From: Chamaecyparis obtusa
Taxonomy: Eukaryota; Streptophyta; Pinopsida; Cupressales; Cupressaceae
DNA length: 64,000 nt
Direction of reading: 5' to 3'
NCBI GenBank assembly: GCA_027943335.1
Contig: BSBK01002059.1
Span: forward strand, 926,001-990,000
The notes beneath the pieces are model-generated. The model did not search any database, was not told where the DNA came from, and worked only from the letters and a program-made list of their open reading frames with translations. The position numbers and the translations under genes are program-made. Of the stretch, positions 12,239 to 23,480 are shown piece by piece. Within the stretch, counting starts at the first letter, position 1, and each line of letters starts with the position of its first letter.

Positions 12239-12790
12239 AGTCTCTGAGGACTGATGCTCTTTCTTCTTTGTTCTAAGTAGAATCAAGGAAGGGAATTACT
12301 CCCAACTTCTCCCTAAGATACTCAAAAGTATCCTTTGGTTAGGGCTTTGTGAATATGTCTGCTAACTGATCTTTAGTACTCACATAGTCCACCTTGACTT
12401 CTTTCTCTTCCACTTTCTCTCTTAGGAAGTGATACTTGATCTCAATGTGCTTTTTCTTTGCATGCATCATAGGGTTTTTTGACATGTTGATAGTGCTAGT
12501 GTTATCACAATGAATAGTAATAGGATAATCAATCTGAATTCCAAAATCCTTTATCATCTATTTGATCCAAACAATTATAGAATAATTCAAGGCTACTGTA
12601 ACATACTCCACTTCTATTGTTGACTGAGAAATATAATTTTATTTCTTTCTTGTCCAAGTGACAAGTCTTTCACCAAGAAACACTACTCCACCTAATGTAC
12701 TCTTCCTATCATCAACACATCCTACCCAAATCTTCATCAGTGTATACATGAAGCTCAACATTTTCTGAATTGGGATACCATAGACCATAG
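12239..12790 (-). pseudogene. Cop-1 RNase H domain, broken
   Basis: Reverse-strand reading from about 12760 gives the C-terminal Copia RNase H: an RLVTW segment, SQST.EVEYV (helix with the catalytic Glu), IHCDNTSTI (catalytic Asp), KHIEIKYHFLRE and YVSTKDQLADIFTKP. The last is the usual end motif of Copia pol. In-frame stops and a frameshift near 12560-12660 separate the halves. The enzyme would remove the RNA strand of the RNA-DNA hybrid. It ends near 12260 and is followed by the tail interrupted by NAG-1. Confidence 0.8.
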
Positions 12791-12799
12791 TCTATAGTG

Positions 12800-13778
12800 C
12801 CTTACAAGTATCTGAATATCATTTTTACTACCATGAGGTGACTTTGTTTAGGCTCTGCTGCAAATCTTCCAACTATGCCAACTGCATTGGAAATATCAGG
12901 TCTAGTTTGAGTAAGATAAATGAGTTTACCAATCATAGACTTGTATAATGTTGTATCAACTAATGGTGAATCATCTTCTTTTGTAAGCTTACATCCAATT
13001 ATCATGGGTGTATCTACTGGCTTGCAATCATCCATCTTGAACTTCTTCAATATCTCTTTTACATACTTGGACTAATTAATAAAAATACCTTTCCCTATCT
13101 ACTGCACTTTCAATCCCAAAAAGTACTTGATAGGTCCAATCATGCTCATCTCAAATTCACTCTACATCTCCTTAGAAAATTAAGCACTAAGTTTGTCATT
13201 ACCTCCAAATATAATGTCATCAACAAATATAGCTACAAGTAGTAGTCCTTCAGATGTCTCTCTTATAAATAGGTTACAATCTTCTGCTCCTTTCTTGAAT
13301 CCAATCTTTGTTAGATATCCATCAAGTCTCTCATACCAAGCTCTAAGGGATTGCTTAAGTCCATAGAGGGCTTTCTTCAATCTACATACCATATTAGGTC
13401 TATCTGATAGGGTAAATCTTTCTAGCTTCTCAATGTATACTTCTTTTAATTCACCATTCAGGAATGCTCACTTAACATCCATCTCATAAACTTTGAAGTT
13501 TTTGAATGTTGCATAAGCTAGAAACAACTTAATAGCTTCTAATTAGCTCATTGGTAAAAATTGTCTGAATAATCAATGCCTTCTCTCTTCACATATCCCT
13601 TACACACTAATCTTTCCTTATTTCTTACTATTGTAGCATCTTCATTCATCTTGTTTTTGAATATCCATTTTGTTCCAATTACATTCTTATCACTAGGTCT
13701 TGGGACCAGCTCCCAAGTATCATTCTTGATAATCTGATCTAGTTATTCTTTCATAGTATCATGCCAATCTAAATCATT
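12800..13778 (-). pseudogene. Cop-1 reverse transcriptase, broken
   Basis: Pieces of a Copia RT in several frames: [15 protein letters not shown] and [14 protein letters not shown] near 13700-13560, [17 protein letters not shown] near 13350, and the catalytic strand as [11 protein letters not shown] near 13200. The end of RT with the DDSPLVDTTLYKSMIGKL and YLTQTRPDISN motifs is at 13050-12802. Order and spacing are normal for the family. FVDD in place of YVDD is common in plant Copia. Many stops and small indels make it inactive. Confidence 0.82.
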
Positions 13779-15122
13779 TCATGCATCTTCAACACTTAAG
13801 GGTTCAATCATAGATAGTAAACATACCACCTCATTTCTTGTAGAACACTTTTCTTTTGATCTTGTTGTGACTTTTCCTCTCTGATCTCCAATGATGTCAT
13901 CCTTAGAATGATATCTAGATGTAAACTTCAGAGCTTTAGGTGACACTAACTTATCTACCTCAGGAGATTCTTCTTCACTTGTCTTAGGGTCATTGAATAT
14001 CACATCAATACTATCAAAAATTTCTTCAATAATTGTCTCACTAGTGGATGTTCTGGGTTCTTCTTCAATCATGGGTGAGTAATCATGATATCTTTCTTGA
14101 ACCATAAACTTTTGATCAATCTTAGCATGACCACTTTCAATGATCTTTTTCAATCTTAAATTGAAACATCTATAAGCTTTACTTTTAGTAGAGTAACCAA
14201 GGAAAATACCTTCATCGCTTCTTGCATCAAACTTGCCTACTGCTTCATCTCTCTTGATGTAGCCCTTTCTTGCAAAGATTTTGAAGTATTTTGCTGTGGG
14301 AACATTACCAAACCATATCTCATAAGGTGTTTTCTCCATGCTAGGCATCAATTGAATTTTATTGATGGTATAGACTATTGTATTGACTGCATCTCTCCAA
14401 TAGGTGTGTGCAACTTTTCCTTCAATCATGTTGGTGCGCACTGTATCAGGGATGATCGTATTTCTTCCCTCTACAATTCCATTCTCCTGAGGGGTTCTAG
14501 GTGCACTCAATTGCATCTTGATACCATGTTCTTCATAGTACTCATAGAATCTGTTAGTGGTGAATTCTCCTCCTCTATCCAATCTCAAACATTTTATCTT
14601 TAGTCCAGATTCATTCTCAACCTTAGCTTTGAATATTTTGAAGTGCTCAAATGCTTTTGACTTGTCTTTTAAGAAAGCAACCCACATCATTCTAGTATAG
14701 TCATCGAAAAATAAAATGAAATACCTTTCACCATAGTATGATCTTGTTGGAGTTGGACCCCATAGGTCTGTATGAATTAGATCTAGCTTGTTCTCTGTTG
14801 AATTGTGTTTTCTCATGAATGAGTTTCTCACATGCTTTCCCATCACACATTCCCTGCATATAGTATCAATTGGCTTTGCTATGCTAGGTAGATTTCTTAC
14901 TACTTTTACATTTCTTATCTTTACTATGTTATCAAAATTGATACGACATAGTCTTTTATGCCACAACCAACTATCATCTACTTTAACAAAAAAACAACTT
15001 GCTTCTAGATTAAGATGAAAAACATTACCTTTAGTCTTTGATCCTGATGCAATTATTTCTCCTTCTTTGTTTTTAAGGATGCACTTGTTTCCATTGAATT
15101 CCAATCTGTAACCTTTGTCCAT
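13779..15122 (-). pseudogene. Cop-1 protease tail and integrase, open but damaged
   Basis: The longest open frame in the window (447 codons). It starts inside the C-terminal end of the protease/linker (DKGYRLEFNGNKC) because upstream sequence is deleted, so the ATG at 15122 is not a native start. It then shows the HHCC zinc region, with WHKRLCRINF carrying Arg where Cop-2 has the second His, and CREC. The integrase core follows: first Asp in LIHTDLWGP, second in CLRLDRGGEF, Glu in NGIVEGRN. The C-terminal GKFDARSDEGIFLGYS motif and an acidic linker to RT complete it. Integrase inserts the DNA copy into the genome. The lost His and the missing N-terminal half make activity unlikely. Confidence 0.85.
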
Positions 15123-15234
15123 TCTACATATACTGAAAGATTACTACATAAGTCTTCCAAACATGCTACTTACCATATGTTTTCATCAATGATAAACATA
15201 CAGTCAGCACTTGCTTGTTGGCAAATCTCCAACA
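15123..15234 (-). repeat. Cop-1 5' LTR fragment fused to protease
   Basis: The reverse strand begins TGTTGGAGATTTGCC and matches the first about 110 bases of the Cop-2 LTRs. It then passes straight into protease coding sequence at 15122. The rest of the LTR, the primer site, gag and the protease core are missing. Confidence 0.82.
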
Positions 15235-15862
15235 TGAACTCCATTTTGGGAAAATAATATATCATTGGAAAGATTGTTCTGACATCTTTCCAATGTTGTA
15301 AGGCATTTTTTGAGATTCTGGTATAGGTATATTTTATTTAGTTTCATATATTTTTGTAATCTGGTGGATATATTTGAAGTTATAGGTCCTGGGATCTTTT
15401 CCTTTTGTGGAATGGATCATATTTGGCTATTTTTTTTGTTTTTGAAACCTTCACTCTTCTTTGAGTAGTATATACTTCACTTTTGTAGCATTATTTTATG
15501 AAAACACACTAAGATAAAGTGCCATTCTATTGCATGTATGAGATCTTGCATATATTCATCCTCTTTGTACTCGCACTCTATAATAAAGTGCCAGGGGGGT
15601 TTGATGTTTTCCTTTGTTTTCCATCTACTTTTTTCATGTGAGCCTTCCTCCAATGACATTGGCCTTAGGGTATCATTATTTGTATTTATACTCTCTCTAC
15701 ACATTCCATGTTCCTGGTTCTTTTTCATCATGTAGTTCATATTGGACGATCTTTTTAGTGTATCTATCATTACTCCCTTGTCAGTATTATGGGGGGTTTC
15801 TACTGTTGGTTCTACTACTTCCTTGGTTTGATAGTGTGAGAGATATAATCAGTATTTGATTA
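15235..15862. other. Flank between Cop-1 and Tat-1, no gene seen
   Basis: AT-rich DNA with a perfect 11-bp inverted repeat at 15264-15274 and 15284-15294 separated by 9 bases. Overlapping open stretches at 15477-15859 on both strands show no family. It should be the right continuation of the DNA ending at 2230. Confidence 0.5.
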
Positions 15863-17346
15863 TGTATCATCTTAAAATGGAAGCACTTCCATCTTGTTAG
15901 GTTTAGCACCCTCATTTAGTGCATTTAACATGATATATTTGCATTTAGGATACATTTGCATTTGACTCCTTCATTCTAGGTGAGATTAGGGTTAGGATCC
16001 CAAGGATTCTCCTTGATTTTCCTTCTCTATGGTTTTATTTTCTAGGTCAAATCTAGGTATAGGTCCTCCTAGCCTTCATCACATTCATTTTAGGTCTTTG
16101 TGCCTTTTTCTAGCATTCTTCCCTATTTTCTCACCATTTCCAAGTCTCTAGCCTACCCCAGGACTTCTTGTTCTCAATGGTGACTGAGGCTAGATCTTTG
16201 GGTCAGGGTCAAGGTCAACCCTAACCTAGGTCATAGTCAAGGTTGAACTTGACCCTTATCAGGTTTTGGTCCCCCTTTTCAAATAGTGGTCCTAACGAGC
16301 CCTGAAATCAATGTAGGGCCTCTAGATCTGACTGTAGAAGGGTTTTAATTCAAAATTCATTTAATTATTTTCCCTCCTTAGCTGGTTATTGTGATTGGAC
16401 CATAACTTGAGTTGAAATTTGAATTATGGGCCCTTACATTTCCATAGGAGCCTCACCTTCAAATCTCTATATAAAGACTCTCTTTTGCCATCATTTACAA
16501 CAACAACACCAAGTATCCATCAAGTGGACACACAATCGATTGAAGCAAGCAAGCGATGGTGAAGTAATTATAAATTATTGCAAGTGGATGATATAAAAGA
16601 TCTAGACCTTATTGACATCAAGCATTGTTGGACAAACCACTGTGGGCATTCCTTTGGAGCAAGAAAGATCTCTTCTTCCTTGATCCACCATTTTCAACAT
16701 TCAAGTAGTCAAAGATATAATCATGGGGTAAAAATTATAGATTGTGAGTTTGGTAGGAGTACTTTAGCCTTTGGGGCTTGGTATGTTTTCTTTATCATAT
16801 TCAAATCTATTCATTTCTTTCTCATACCAATTCATGCTAGGGTTTTTAATCTAGAGGATTAGATCTTGGCATTGCACTTCCAATACACACACATATTCTA
16901 TTACATTTGGCTATTTGTGAAGGTGGAGATCACCAAAATGGGGGTTTGACTAAGGAAAAACCCTATATAGCCACCCCAAAACACCATTTTTAGATATCTA
17001 TAGTCACTATTTTAGGAGTAACAAAGCAGATCTGAGTACCCTTTTTGGTAAACTTTCAGGATCTACGAACATATTTTCCACTGGAGAAGTGCAGGTCAAG
17101 GTCAACTTTTTGGGGTAAGATTGTGCCCTAGGATAAGATCTTACCCCTTTTTTGGGTCAAGGTCGACCTTCCTCAGAAAGACAAAATATTTATGCATTTT
17201 CTTTGTTTTTATGTTTCTAGGCTAAATTCGGTTGCAGGATTTCCTAAAACTGAATACAAACACCATAAAATAGGTATTTCCAGATTAGCTTTATTATGAG
17301 GTATGTATTTCATCTTATTTAATTTCAAAATTCCGTACTTACATTT
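15863..17346 (+). repeat. Tat-1 5' LTR, left part
   Basis: It aligns with 29769-30659, 37773-37927 and 49071 onward. It is split at 17346 by TRG-A and resumes at 21220. It holds a TATA box at 16467-16476 and two clusters of ggtcaaggtcaac palindromic units (about 16199-16255 and 17095-17170). Confidence 0.88.
16467..16476 (+). promoter_or_regulatory. Tat-1 LTR TATA box
   Basis: ctatataaag lies about 600 bp into the LTR, with an A/C-rich stretch (aacaacaacacc) about 30 bp downstream that would suit transcription start. The right LTR has ctatatgaag at the matching place, a one-base change. Confidence 0.55.
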
Positions 17347-18285
17347 TGATGCAAGGGCATCCATGGTTAAGGTAGGGGCATTCTTTGTCCTCAGTGAAAC
17401 TATATAGGTGTTACTCGGTTGCAGCCTTGACTGACGACCTCGTTCATTGAAGGAAGCTCAATCACTGAAGGAACTCGGTAGCCTCTAGCACTTAGTGAAA
17501 GTGTTACTTGATCATGCCTACGGTGCTCGGTCGACACTAGTGCTTGGTGATGCTTGGTGTGCTCGATAAATTCATTGTCACTCGGTAATTCTAGCTTACC
17601 GACTAGAGTTCTATGTATTTTTTGGGCTGACTTAGTGCACTTATTCTTGGTAGCTATTGTTATGGGCCAACATGCTGAATTAAATGTTTGTATACAATTG
17701 CAGGTTGACTTGTATGGCATTTAATTATTTGTTTGGGGAGTTACTGGTTTCATCCAGCCAACTTGTGGCTGATGATTAGTATTTATAGGATGTTTGGGGT
17801 AGTTGTATAGGGGATCAGGAGAAGGACTTAGAGGTCATGGATTTGGATGACTTGGAAGACTTAGCAAATCAAATTTGAGGTTCTGAAAGCTAGAGTTGGA
17901 GAAGTTGTGGAAAAGATCTTGCATGATCTTGTAGATCAGATTGTTATCTGATAGTTGTTTGTAGCAAAGCTAGTGGTTTGCATACTTGGAGATAAGGAGA
18001 TTCCTTGGAGGATTGTGAGCTCAAGTTTAGATCTACCTTAGGGTTTCCATCAGCTTCTAATTATCTTTAGAGTTGAACTAGCTGAGATTGTATTAGATCT
18101 GATTAGATCTTGCAGAATTTTTTCTATTTGTAATTGGCCCTTACCCGGAAGGCTTTACAGATGGGCATGTTAATGCAAACCACTTGAAGTAATTTTTATG
18201 TTATTTGTTGTATTCCACCATGTAATTCTATTGGCTGCAAGGTTTGGACTATCCTTCATTTGATCCACCATCCTTGACTGCATCA
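17347..18285 (+). repeat. TRG-A 5' LTR
   Basis: 939 bp, paired with 20299-21219. A TATA-like tatttata is at 17781-17788. The U3 part is rich in repeated ctcggt/cttggt words (for example gtgctcggtcg). The end catca (18281-18285) is followed two bases later by the primer site. Confidence 0.88.
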
Positions 18286-18287
18286 GG

Positions 18288-18298
18288 TGGTATTAGAG
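18288..18298 (+). promoter_or_regulatory. TRG-A primer binding site
   Basis: tggtattagag, one base from the tRNA-Met-type tggtatcagag seen in the copy at 40927-40937 of TRG-B. Confidence 0.75.
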
Positions 18299-18559
18299 TG
18301 AAGTTTCATGTTGTTGGAGTTGATAGTTGATCTTGAGGAGAAAAGGTTGACCTAGCAAGGCTGATCTTGTGAAGTTGATCTTGTTGGAGTAGAGATTGTG
18401 CACAATCTAGATTACAGATATGAGGCACTAAACTTGTGAAATCTTGCCTAGTTGTTTGTTCAAGGTTATAGGTTGAGATCTGACTTGTACACAACTTGGA
18501 GATTTCCACAAGGTGGTCAATGAGGGTTTGTTGCAGAGGGTTTTTGCATATCTTTAAGG

Positions 18560-19560
18560 GTGCCTCTGAGAAGATTGGACCCTAGAGCTATTATAGATCT
18601 TTGTGATGTTGTGGAATCAAAGATTTCTGATAAAGTCAGATAAGATGTCAGATCAAAGATAGAATTGATGAAGAATGACATGGTCACCGAGATCATGAGA
18701 GCTATTGCTGGTGTACCTCAGAATGTTGGTAATGAAGATGGCTATGAAGAATCCATTGAAGAATTTGAAACTACTAGATCTAGTGGTGATGACTAGAGGA
18801 ATAGATCTATTGAAGATAGAACTACTCGGTTGCATAGATCTGGAGCTCGATTTAGCAGTAGTTACTGAATGTAAGTTTCTACTTTCTCTAGTACTTTGAA
18901 GCCCAACAATTTGATTGGCTGGATTGGTGAACTTGAAGATTTCTTTGATTTGGAAGAAATTGAAGATCCTCTTCAAGATTAGCATAGACAAATTTGAAAG
19001 GACATGTTGCTGTTTGGTGGAAAGAACTAGAAAGAGATAGAGAAGATGAAGGTGAAACAAAGATCAATCAGTGGAGGTTGATGGTGACTAAGTTGAAAGC
19101 TAAGTTCATACCGGTTGACTATGAGCTTGACTTGTTTAAGAAGTTGTAGAATCTGAAATAGAAGGATTTGTCTGTTGAAGATTATATTGAGGAGTTCTAA
19201 AAACTTACAATTTGGTTTGGACACTGAGAGCTTCATAAGGAAAAGGTAGCTCAATATGTGAATGGTCTGAGATTCAATATTCAGAATGAGCTTGGTATGC
19301 TAAAGATTGATTGCATTGAAGATTCTTATCACTATGCTCTGAAGGAAGAAGATAAGTTGAAGAGGAAACAACCTAGTAACTCCCAAGGGAAGGAGAAGAT
19401 TGATCACTCGGTGAAGGATAAATTGACTAATGCAAAAGATGAGCAAAAACCTGTGGAGCTGAAGAAGAAGATAGGTAGAGTTATCTTTAAAGGTATTCAC
19501 TATAATTGTGGAGAGGAAGGACACTATTCTTTTGAGTGTACACAGAAGAAGGTTGACTAA
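18560..19560 (+). pseudogene. gag: TRG-A Gag with zinc knuckle, broken
   Basis: Retrotransposon Gag read in pieces. The ATG that TRG-B uses (ATG CCT CTG) is GTG here (18560), so the start is lost. After an acidic N-terminal region come KPNNLIGWIGELEDFFDLEE and, in a shifted frame, KGHVAVWWKELERDRE, INQWRLMVTKLKAKFIP, LSVEDYIEEF and VAQYVNGLRFNIQNEL. These form the capsid fold of Ty3/Gypsy. A basic stretch leads to one CCHC knuckle, YNCGEEGHYSFEC, near 19500-19545, where the first Cys is replaced by Tyr. TAA, TAG and TGA stops and at least two frameshifts are present. Confidence 0.8.
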
Positions 19561-20298
19561 TGAACTATTGTGATGAATGAGAACATTTAGAATGAACCTA
19601 AATTTGAGAACTTGCTGCTTTGGTGAACATTTCTTGGTACAAAGGAGGAACCTTGTCAAAGGATTAACTTGTTTAGAACCTGATGAAATTCTAAAGGTAA
19701 ACTTTATGATGTTATTGTTGATAGTGGTTGTACTGATAACCTTGTTGCTGAGGACATGGTTCAAAAACTTGGTTTGAATAGAATGAAGCATCCTTTTCCC
19801 TATAGGATTGGCTGGTTACAAGATGTTTATGCTTTGGAAGTAAGATAACAATGGTTCATTGATGTTCAGATTGGCTAGTATAAGGATCTTGTGTTATGTG
19901 ACATTGTTAAGATGAATAGTTGTGATATATTTCTCTATAGACCTTGGCAATATGATTGCAGAGCTATTTATGGCTGTGTCTAGAATGTGTTTACTAATGA
20001 GAAGGATGAAAGGAATTTTTCCCTAATACCTTTGATGGATAAAATGCTCTATAGGAGAAGCTTGAGTATTGGTGGCTGAGTTGAGATTGTGGATCCAGAG
20101 AAAATGAATGATCAATTTGGAGAACCGACCTCTATGTTGTCAAGAAAAGACTTGAAGAGATAGAGAAAATTGAAGTGGAAGAATTTGTAAGCAGAGAAGA
20201 TTGAGGACTTGTATGTGAAGAACCAGTTCAAGATTTATGTGTTGAATCCTAGAATATGTCCTTCTCACATATGAAAATCTTTTGGAACCTGGAGTTTT
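19561..20298 (+). pseudogene. TRG-A aspartic protease and short tail, broken
   Basis: The protease motif VIVDSGCTDNLV is intact, with the catalytic DSG at 19720-19728. It is followed by LVLCDIVKMNSCDIFL, RPWQYDCRAIYG and NFSLIPLMDKML, the usual C-terminal half of Gypsy protease. Frames shift several times. In autonomous relatives the RT begins next. Here about 200 bp of basic, weakly coding tail lead straight into the 3' LTR. The enzyme would cleave Gag. The same tail type (VKNQFKIYVLNPR) is seen in TRG-B, so the pol-less structure is not a private deletion. Confidence 0.78.
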
Positions 20299-21219
20299 TG
20301 ATGTAGGGGCATCCAAGGTTAAGGCAGGGGCATTCTTTGTCCTTGATAAAATTGCATGGGTGTTTGTATTTTGGTCAGTGTCACTCAGTTACAGCCTTGA
20401 CCGATGGCCTCGGTCATTGAAGGAACTTGGTACTCTCTATCACTTGGTGAAAGTGTTACTTGGTCATGCCTATGGTGCTTGGTCAACACTGGTGCTCGAT
20501 GATTCCTGGTGTGCTCGGTAGTTCTGGCTTATCGACTAGAGTTATGTGTGATTTTTTGGTCTGACTTGGTGCATTTATTGTTGGTAGCTATTTTTATGGG
20601 CTGACATGTTGAATTAAATGTTTGTACACAATTGTAAGCTGACTTGTATGGCATTTAATTATTTTTTTAGGGAGTTAATGGTTTCATCCATCTGACTTAT
20701 GGTTGATGATTAGTATTTATAGGATGTTTGGGGTAGTTGTTTAGGGGATCAGGAGGAGGACTTAGAGGTCACAGATCTAGATGACTTGGAAGACATAGAA
20801 AATAAGATCTAAGGTGTTGAAAGCTGGAGTTGGAGAAGTTTTGGAAAAGATCTTGCATGATCTTGCAGATTAGATTGTTATCTGATAGTTGTTTGTAGCA
20901 GAGCTAGTGGTTTGAATACTTGGAGACAAGGAGATTCCTTGGAGGCTTGCAAGATCAAGTTTAGATCTTCCTTAGGGTTTTCATCAGCTTCTGATTATCT
21001 TTAGAGCTGAACTAGCTGAGATTGTATTGGATTTGATTAGATCTTGTAGAATTGTTTCTATTTGTAATTGGCCCTAACCTGGAAGGCCTTACAACTGGGC
21101 ATGTTAATGAAAATTACTTGAAGCAATTGTTGTGTTATCTATTGTATTCCGCTATGTAATTGTGTTGGCTGCAAGGTTTGGACTATCCTTCATTGGATCC
21201 ACCATCCTTGACTGCATCA
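20299..21219 (+). repeat. TRG-A 3' LTR
   Basis: 921 bp, partner of 17347-18285 with scattered substitutions. No strong polypurine tract precedes it; the border text is ggaacctggagttttt, and TRG-B has the related acctggggtgttt. Confidence 0.88.
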
Positions 21220-21345
21220 CATTTTTAGATCTATATTCCATATTATATCAATTTACATGTAAGTTGGCAAGTGATGGTTTAGGGCTTCTATTAGGTTCAT
21301 TGTTAAAAATCCCTTTCCTATTCGATCACCATTTTATAGCTTACA
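21220..21345 (+). repeat. Tat-1 5' LTR, right part
   Basis: It starts with the target duplication cattt, then continues the LTR to ttaca at 21345. It matches 49530-49647. The bases after it, ttttggtgaaccc, lie in the primer-site position, but I could not assign a tRNA. Confidence 0.85.
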
Positions 21346-22210
21346 TTTTGGTGAACCCATTTACACAAAATCTTTCTTTTTGGTGTTAGATTTACATCTT
21401 GTGTTATTTCTTGCATGCTTATAAAAATATATTTCATTTTATGCTCTTGCATTTATATTTTAAAAATATTTTAAAAAATTACAAAAATTTCTTTTAAAGT
21501 ACAATATTTACATTTTTCATGCTTGTAGTATTACTTTGTGTTCAACATGTATGATTATTATTTTGAATACTTTGATGAGGCTTTTATTTTACAAGAGGAT
21601 AGATCCCTTAATGAGGTACATGGACATCAGGATGAAAATTGTTCGAATAAGATCTCCATTGATCCTATTCATATTTCACTCTCCTCCACAACCTCTTCAA
21701 TTGACCTTTACCATAGGGTGTGTCCATGGTTACCTTAATGTTCTACTATTTGCAACATTGATATATCCTAAACCTTTGTTGATGGTAAAAGGATGTCCTT
21801 GAGTCACAATTAAGGGTAAATCTAGAGATCCTTCAAATTTCTTGGATAACGCAGATTATGTTTCACATGCTTATCACACACGAAATAACCCTCAACCTAC
21901 TATTCTAGTTTCTTTACCACCTTCTTAACTTGTGGTTCCTCAAGCTCCTAGGTTTCCATCTAATTTTAAGGAGTATGACTTAGTATAACAATTATGTGCC
22001 ACTCTTGCTAAGATATCTTTATGGGAATTACTTCAAACTTCCCTAACATATCATAAGGCATTGGAAAAGGCTTTATCTACTCTTCCTGCTTCATCTCCTA
22101 ATCAAGAGAACATTCATTCTATTTTGGAGTGCATGCATACTATGCCTTCTGTACCTCCTATTATATTTTCTGATGATCATTTACCTTCCCTTGAGGTGTA
22201 GAATCAATAT
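21346..22210 (+). pseudogene. Tat-1 leader and gag remnant
   Basis: Most of gag is absent or unrecognisable. Near 21960-22090 the reading KEYDLV.QLCATLAKISLWELLQ and YHKALEKALSTLPA matches the region just before protease in Tat elements. The first 500 bp show no capsid motif. Stops are frequent. Confidence 0.5.
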
Positions 22211-22219
22211 GATTCTCTT

Positions 22220-22498
22220 ATGGTTGTTGTTTCTATTAATCAGAGTATCATTCATAGAACATTAATAGACAATAGATCTAGAATTAATATTTTTAGCATG
22301 GATATGCTTAAAAAAATCAAGGTCGATCTTACAACTATTCAACTTGATAATGTCCCTATTCGTGGATTTGAAAATATTGCAAAGAGAACTTTGGGCATTA
22401 TTACCTTACCCATTAAAGTTGGTCTAGTTATTCTTAATACACCTATTCATGTTATGCCTGGACCTCTCAATTATAACCTTCTTCTAGGAAGACCCTAG
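22220..22498 (+). pseudogene. Tat-1 aspartic protease, active site lost
   Basis: 92 open codons with the Tat protease pattern: RTLIDNRSRINIFSMDML, then VPIRGFENIAKRTLGIITLP, then NTPIHVMPGPLNYNLLLGRP. The catalytic D-T/S-G triad reads DNR, so it cannot work. It is followed in frame by a TAG. Confidence 0.8.
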
Positions 22499-23480
22499 TT
22501 ACATACTATGCATATAGTTCCTTCTACTCTTCATCGCAAGGTTAGGTTCATTTATAACAATTTGATGTACATGTTATATGTGGATGATGTGCCAAATCCT
22601 TGTCTAAATGTAGAATATGTTAAAATTTATGAGCCTCTTCAACCAAGAAAAGAGATTGAAAAACAACCTGAGATTAAATAAACTAAGGCCCCATCTTCTT
22701 CTTTGACTGAGGATGATTGGGGAAAATTGGACTTTAATCCTACTTTCATTGGAGAATATAAGGTCTCTGATTTAGAATTCATGAAACAACAAAGTGAATT
22801 TGAAAAAAAGTGTTTACTCCATCCTTGCTTTCTGAGGAATTAAAGAGAAACTTTTTTGTTGCCTTGATTGAAGAAACAATTGAAACGATAAAACCTAATT
22901 GCTATGACATCATGGCATATGCCTCTCCTTGGAATCCATCTGATATAGCTGATAGATATGGTTTTGGTTATCATTTACTCAAGAAATCAACATTTAATGG
23001 GAAAGGATGTCATAAATATGAGAAAGGTATACAAGTACCTTTGGATACTGAAATTTGTGATTATACTTATGGATTGGGATTCAATCCTTACAAATGACCA
23101 TTGGCTTTTCTTCTTAATGTTAATCATATCTATGGTGGAAATTTGAAGTTGGTTAACCCGCTCCTCCTTGACATTAATCAAAGACCTACCTTGGATATTT
23201 TTCCTGAAGATGAAGCCTTAGCAGTTTTTTAGGGGTTTATGAGGATTTACCTATGTTTCATCACAAATGATGGAAGCCTTATTTTTTTAAGTACATAAGC
23301 TTATTTTGGAGAACATAATATTTCTTCTTTACCAATGGATTCTTTGATACAAAGTGATTTTCTAATAACTGAGATTCAAATGGATGAAAAAGATTCTAAA
23401 AAGATGATAAAAATTGGGAAATGTTTGAATCAGGATGAACGTGATCAGTTGGTTTCCCTTTTACTTGAATTGAAAGACAT
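22499..23480 (+). pseudogene. Tat-1 protease-RT linker
   Basis: A long linker typical of Tat elements, rich in Glu, Lys and Pro, with open pieces such as 22810-23097 ending YTYGLGFNPYK. It continues with a DERDQLVSLLLELKDIFSW segment that precedes RT in this lineage. No enzyme motif. Confidence 0.65.

Larger units (their letters stand above)
2231..15234 (-). mobile_element. Cop-1: degenerate Ty1/Copia element, interrupted by NAG-1
   Basis: A reverse-strand Copia element. Reading leftward from 15234, it has a short 5' LTR fragment, then integrase, RT and RNase H (15122 to about 12280), a 3' non-coding tail, a polypurine tract and a complete 3' LTR (3536-2231). The order IN-RT-RH is the Copia signature. 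Gag, most of protease and most of the 5' LTR are deleted. NAG-1 (3869-12238) sits in the 3' tail. Flanks tcaac (2226-2230) and tgaac (15235-15239) are a plausible 5-bp target duplication with one mismatch. It is the same family as Cop-2 and Cop-4. Confidence 0.85.
17347..21219 (+). mobile_element. TRG-A: gag-protease Gypsy element lacking RT and integrase
   Basis: LTRs at 17347-18285 and 20299-21219 begin TGATGCA/TGATGTA and end TGCATCA, a 7-bp terminal inverted repeat. Perfect 5-bp target duplications CATTT lie at 17342-17346 and 21220-21224. The uninterrupted site is visible in the other Tat-1 LTR near 49530. The interior is only 2013 bp and codes for Gag, a zinc knuckle and an aspartic protease, then a short tail. 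There is no RT, RNase H or integrase. TRG-B has the same layout. It resembles the published TR-GAG class of non-autonomous elements, with protease added. Confidence 0.88.

Noticed and set aside
18653..19791. Two reverse-strand open frames of 135 and 163 codons in TRG-A
   Set aside because: Opposite to Gag and protease motifs that are recognisable on the forward strand; low-complexity shadow.
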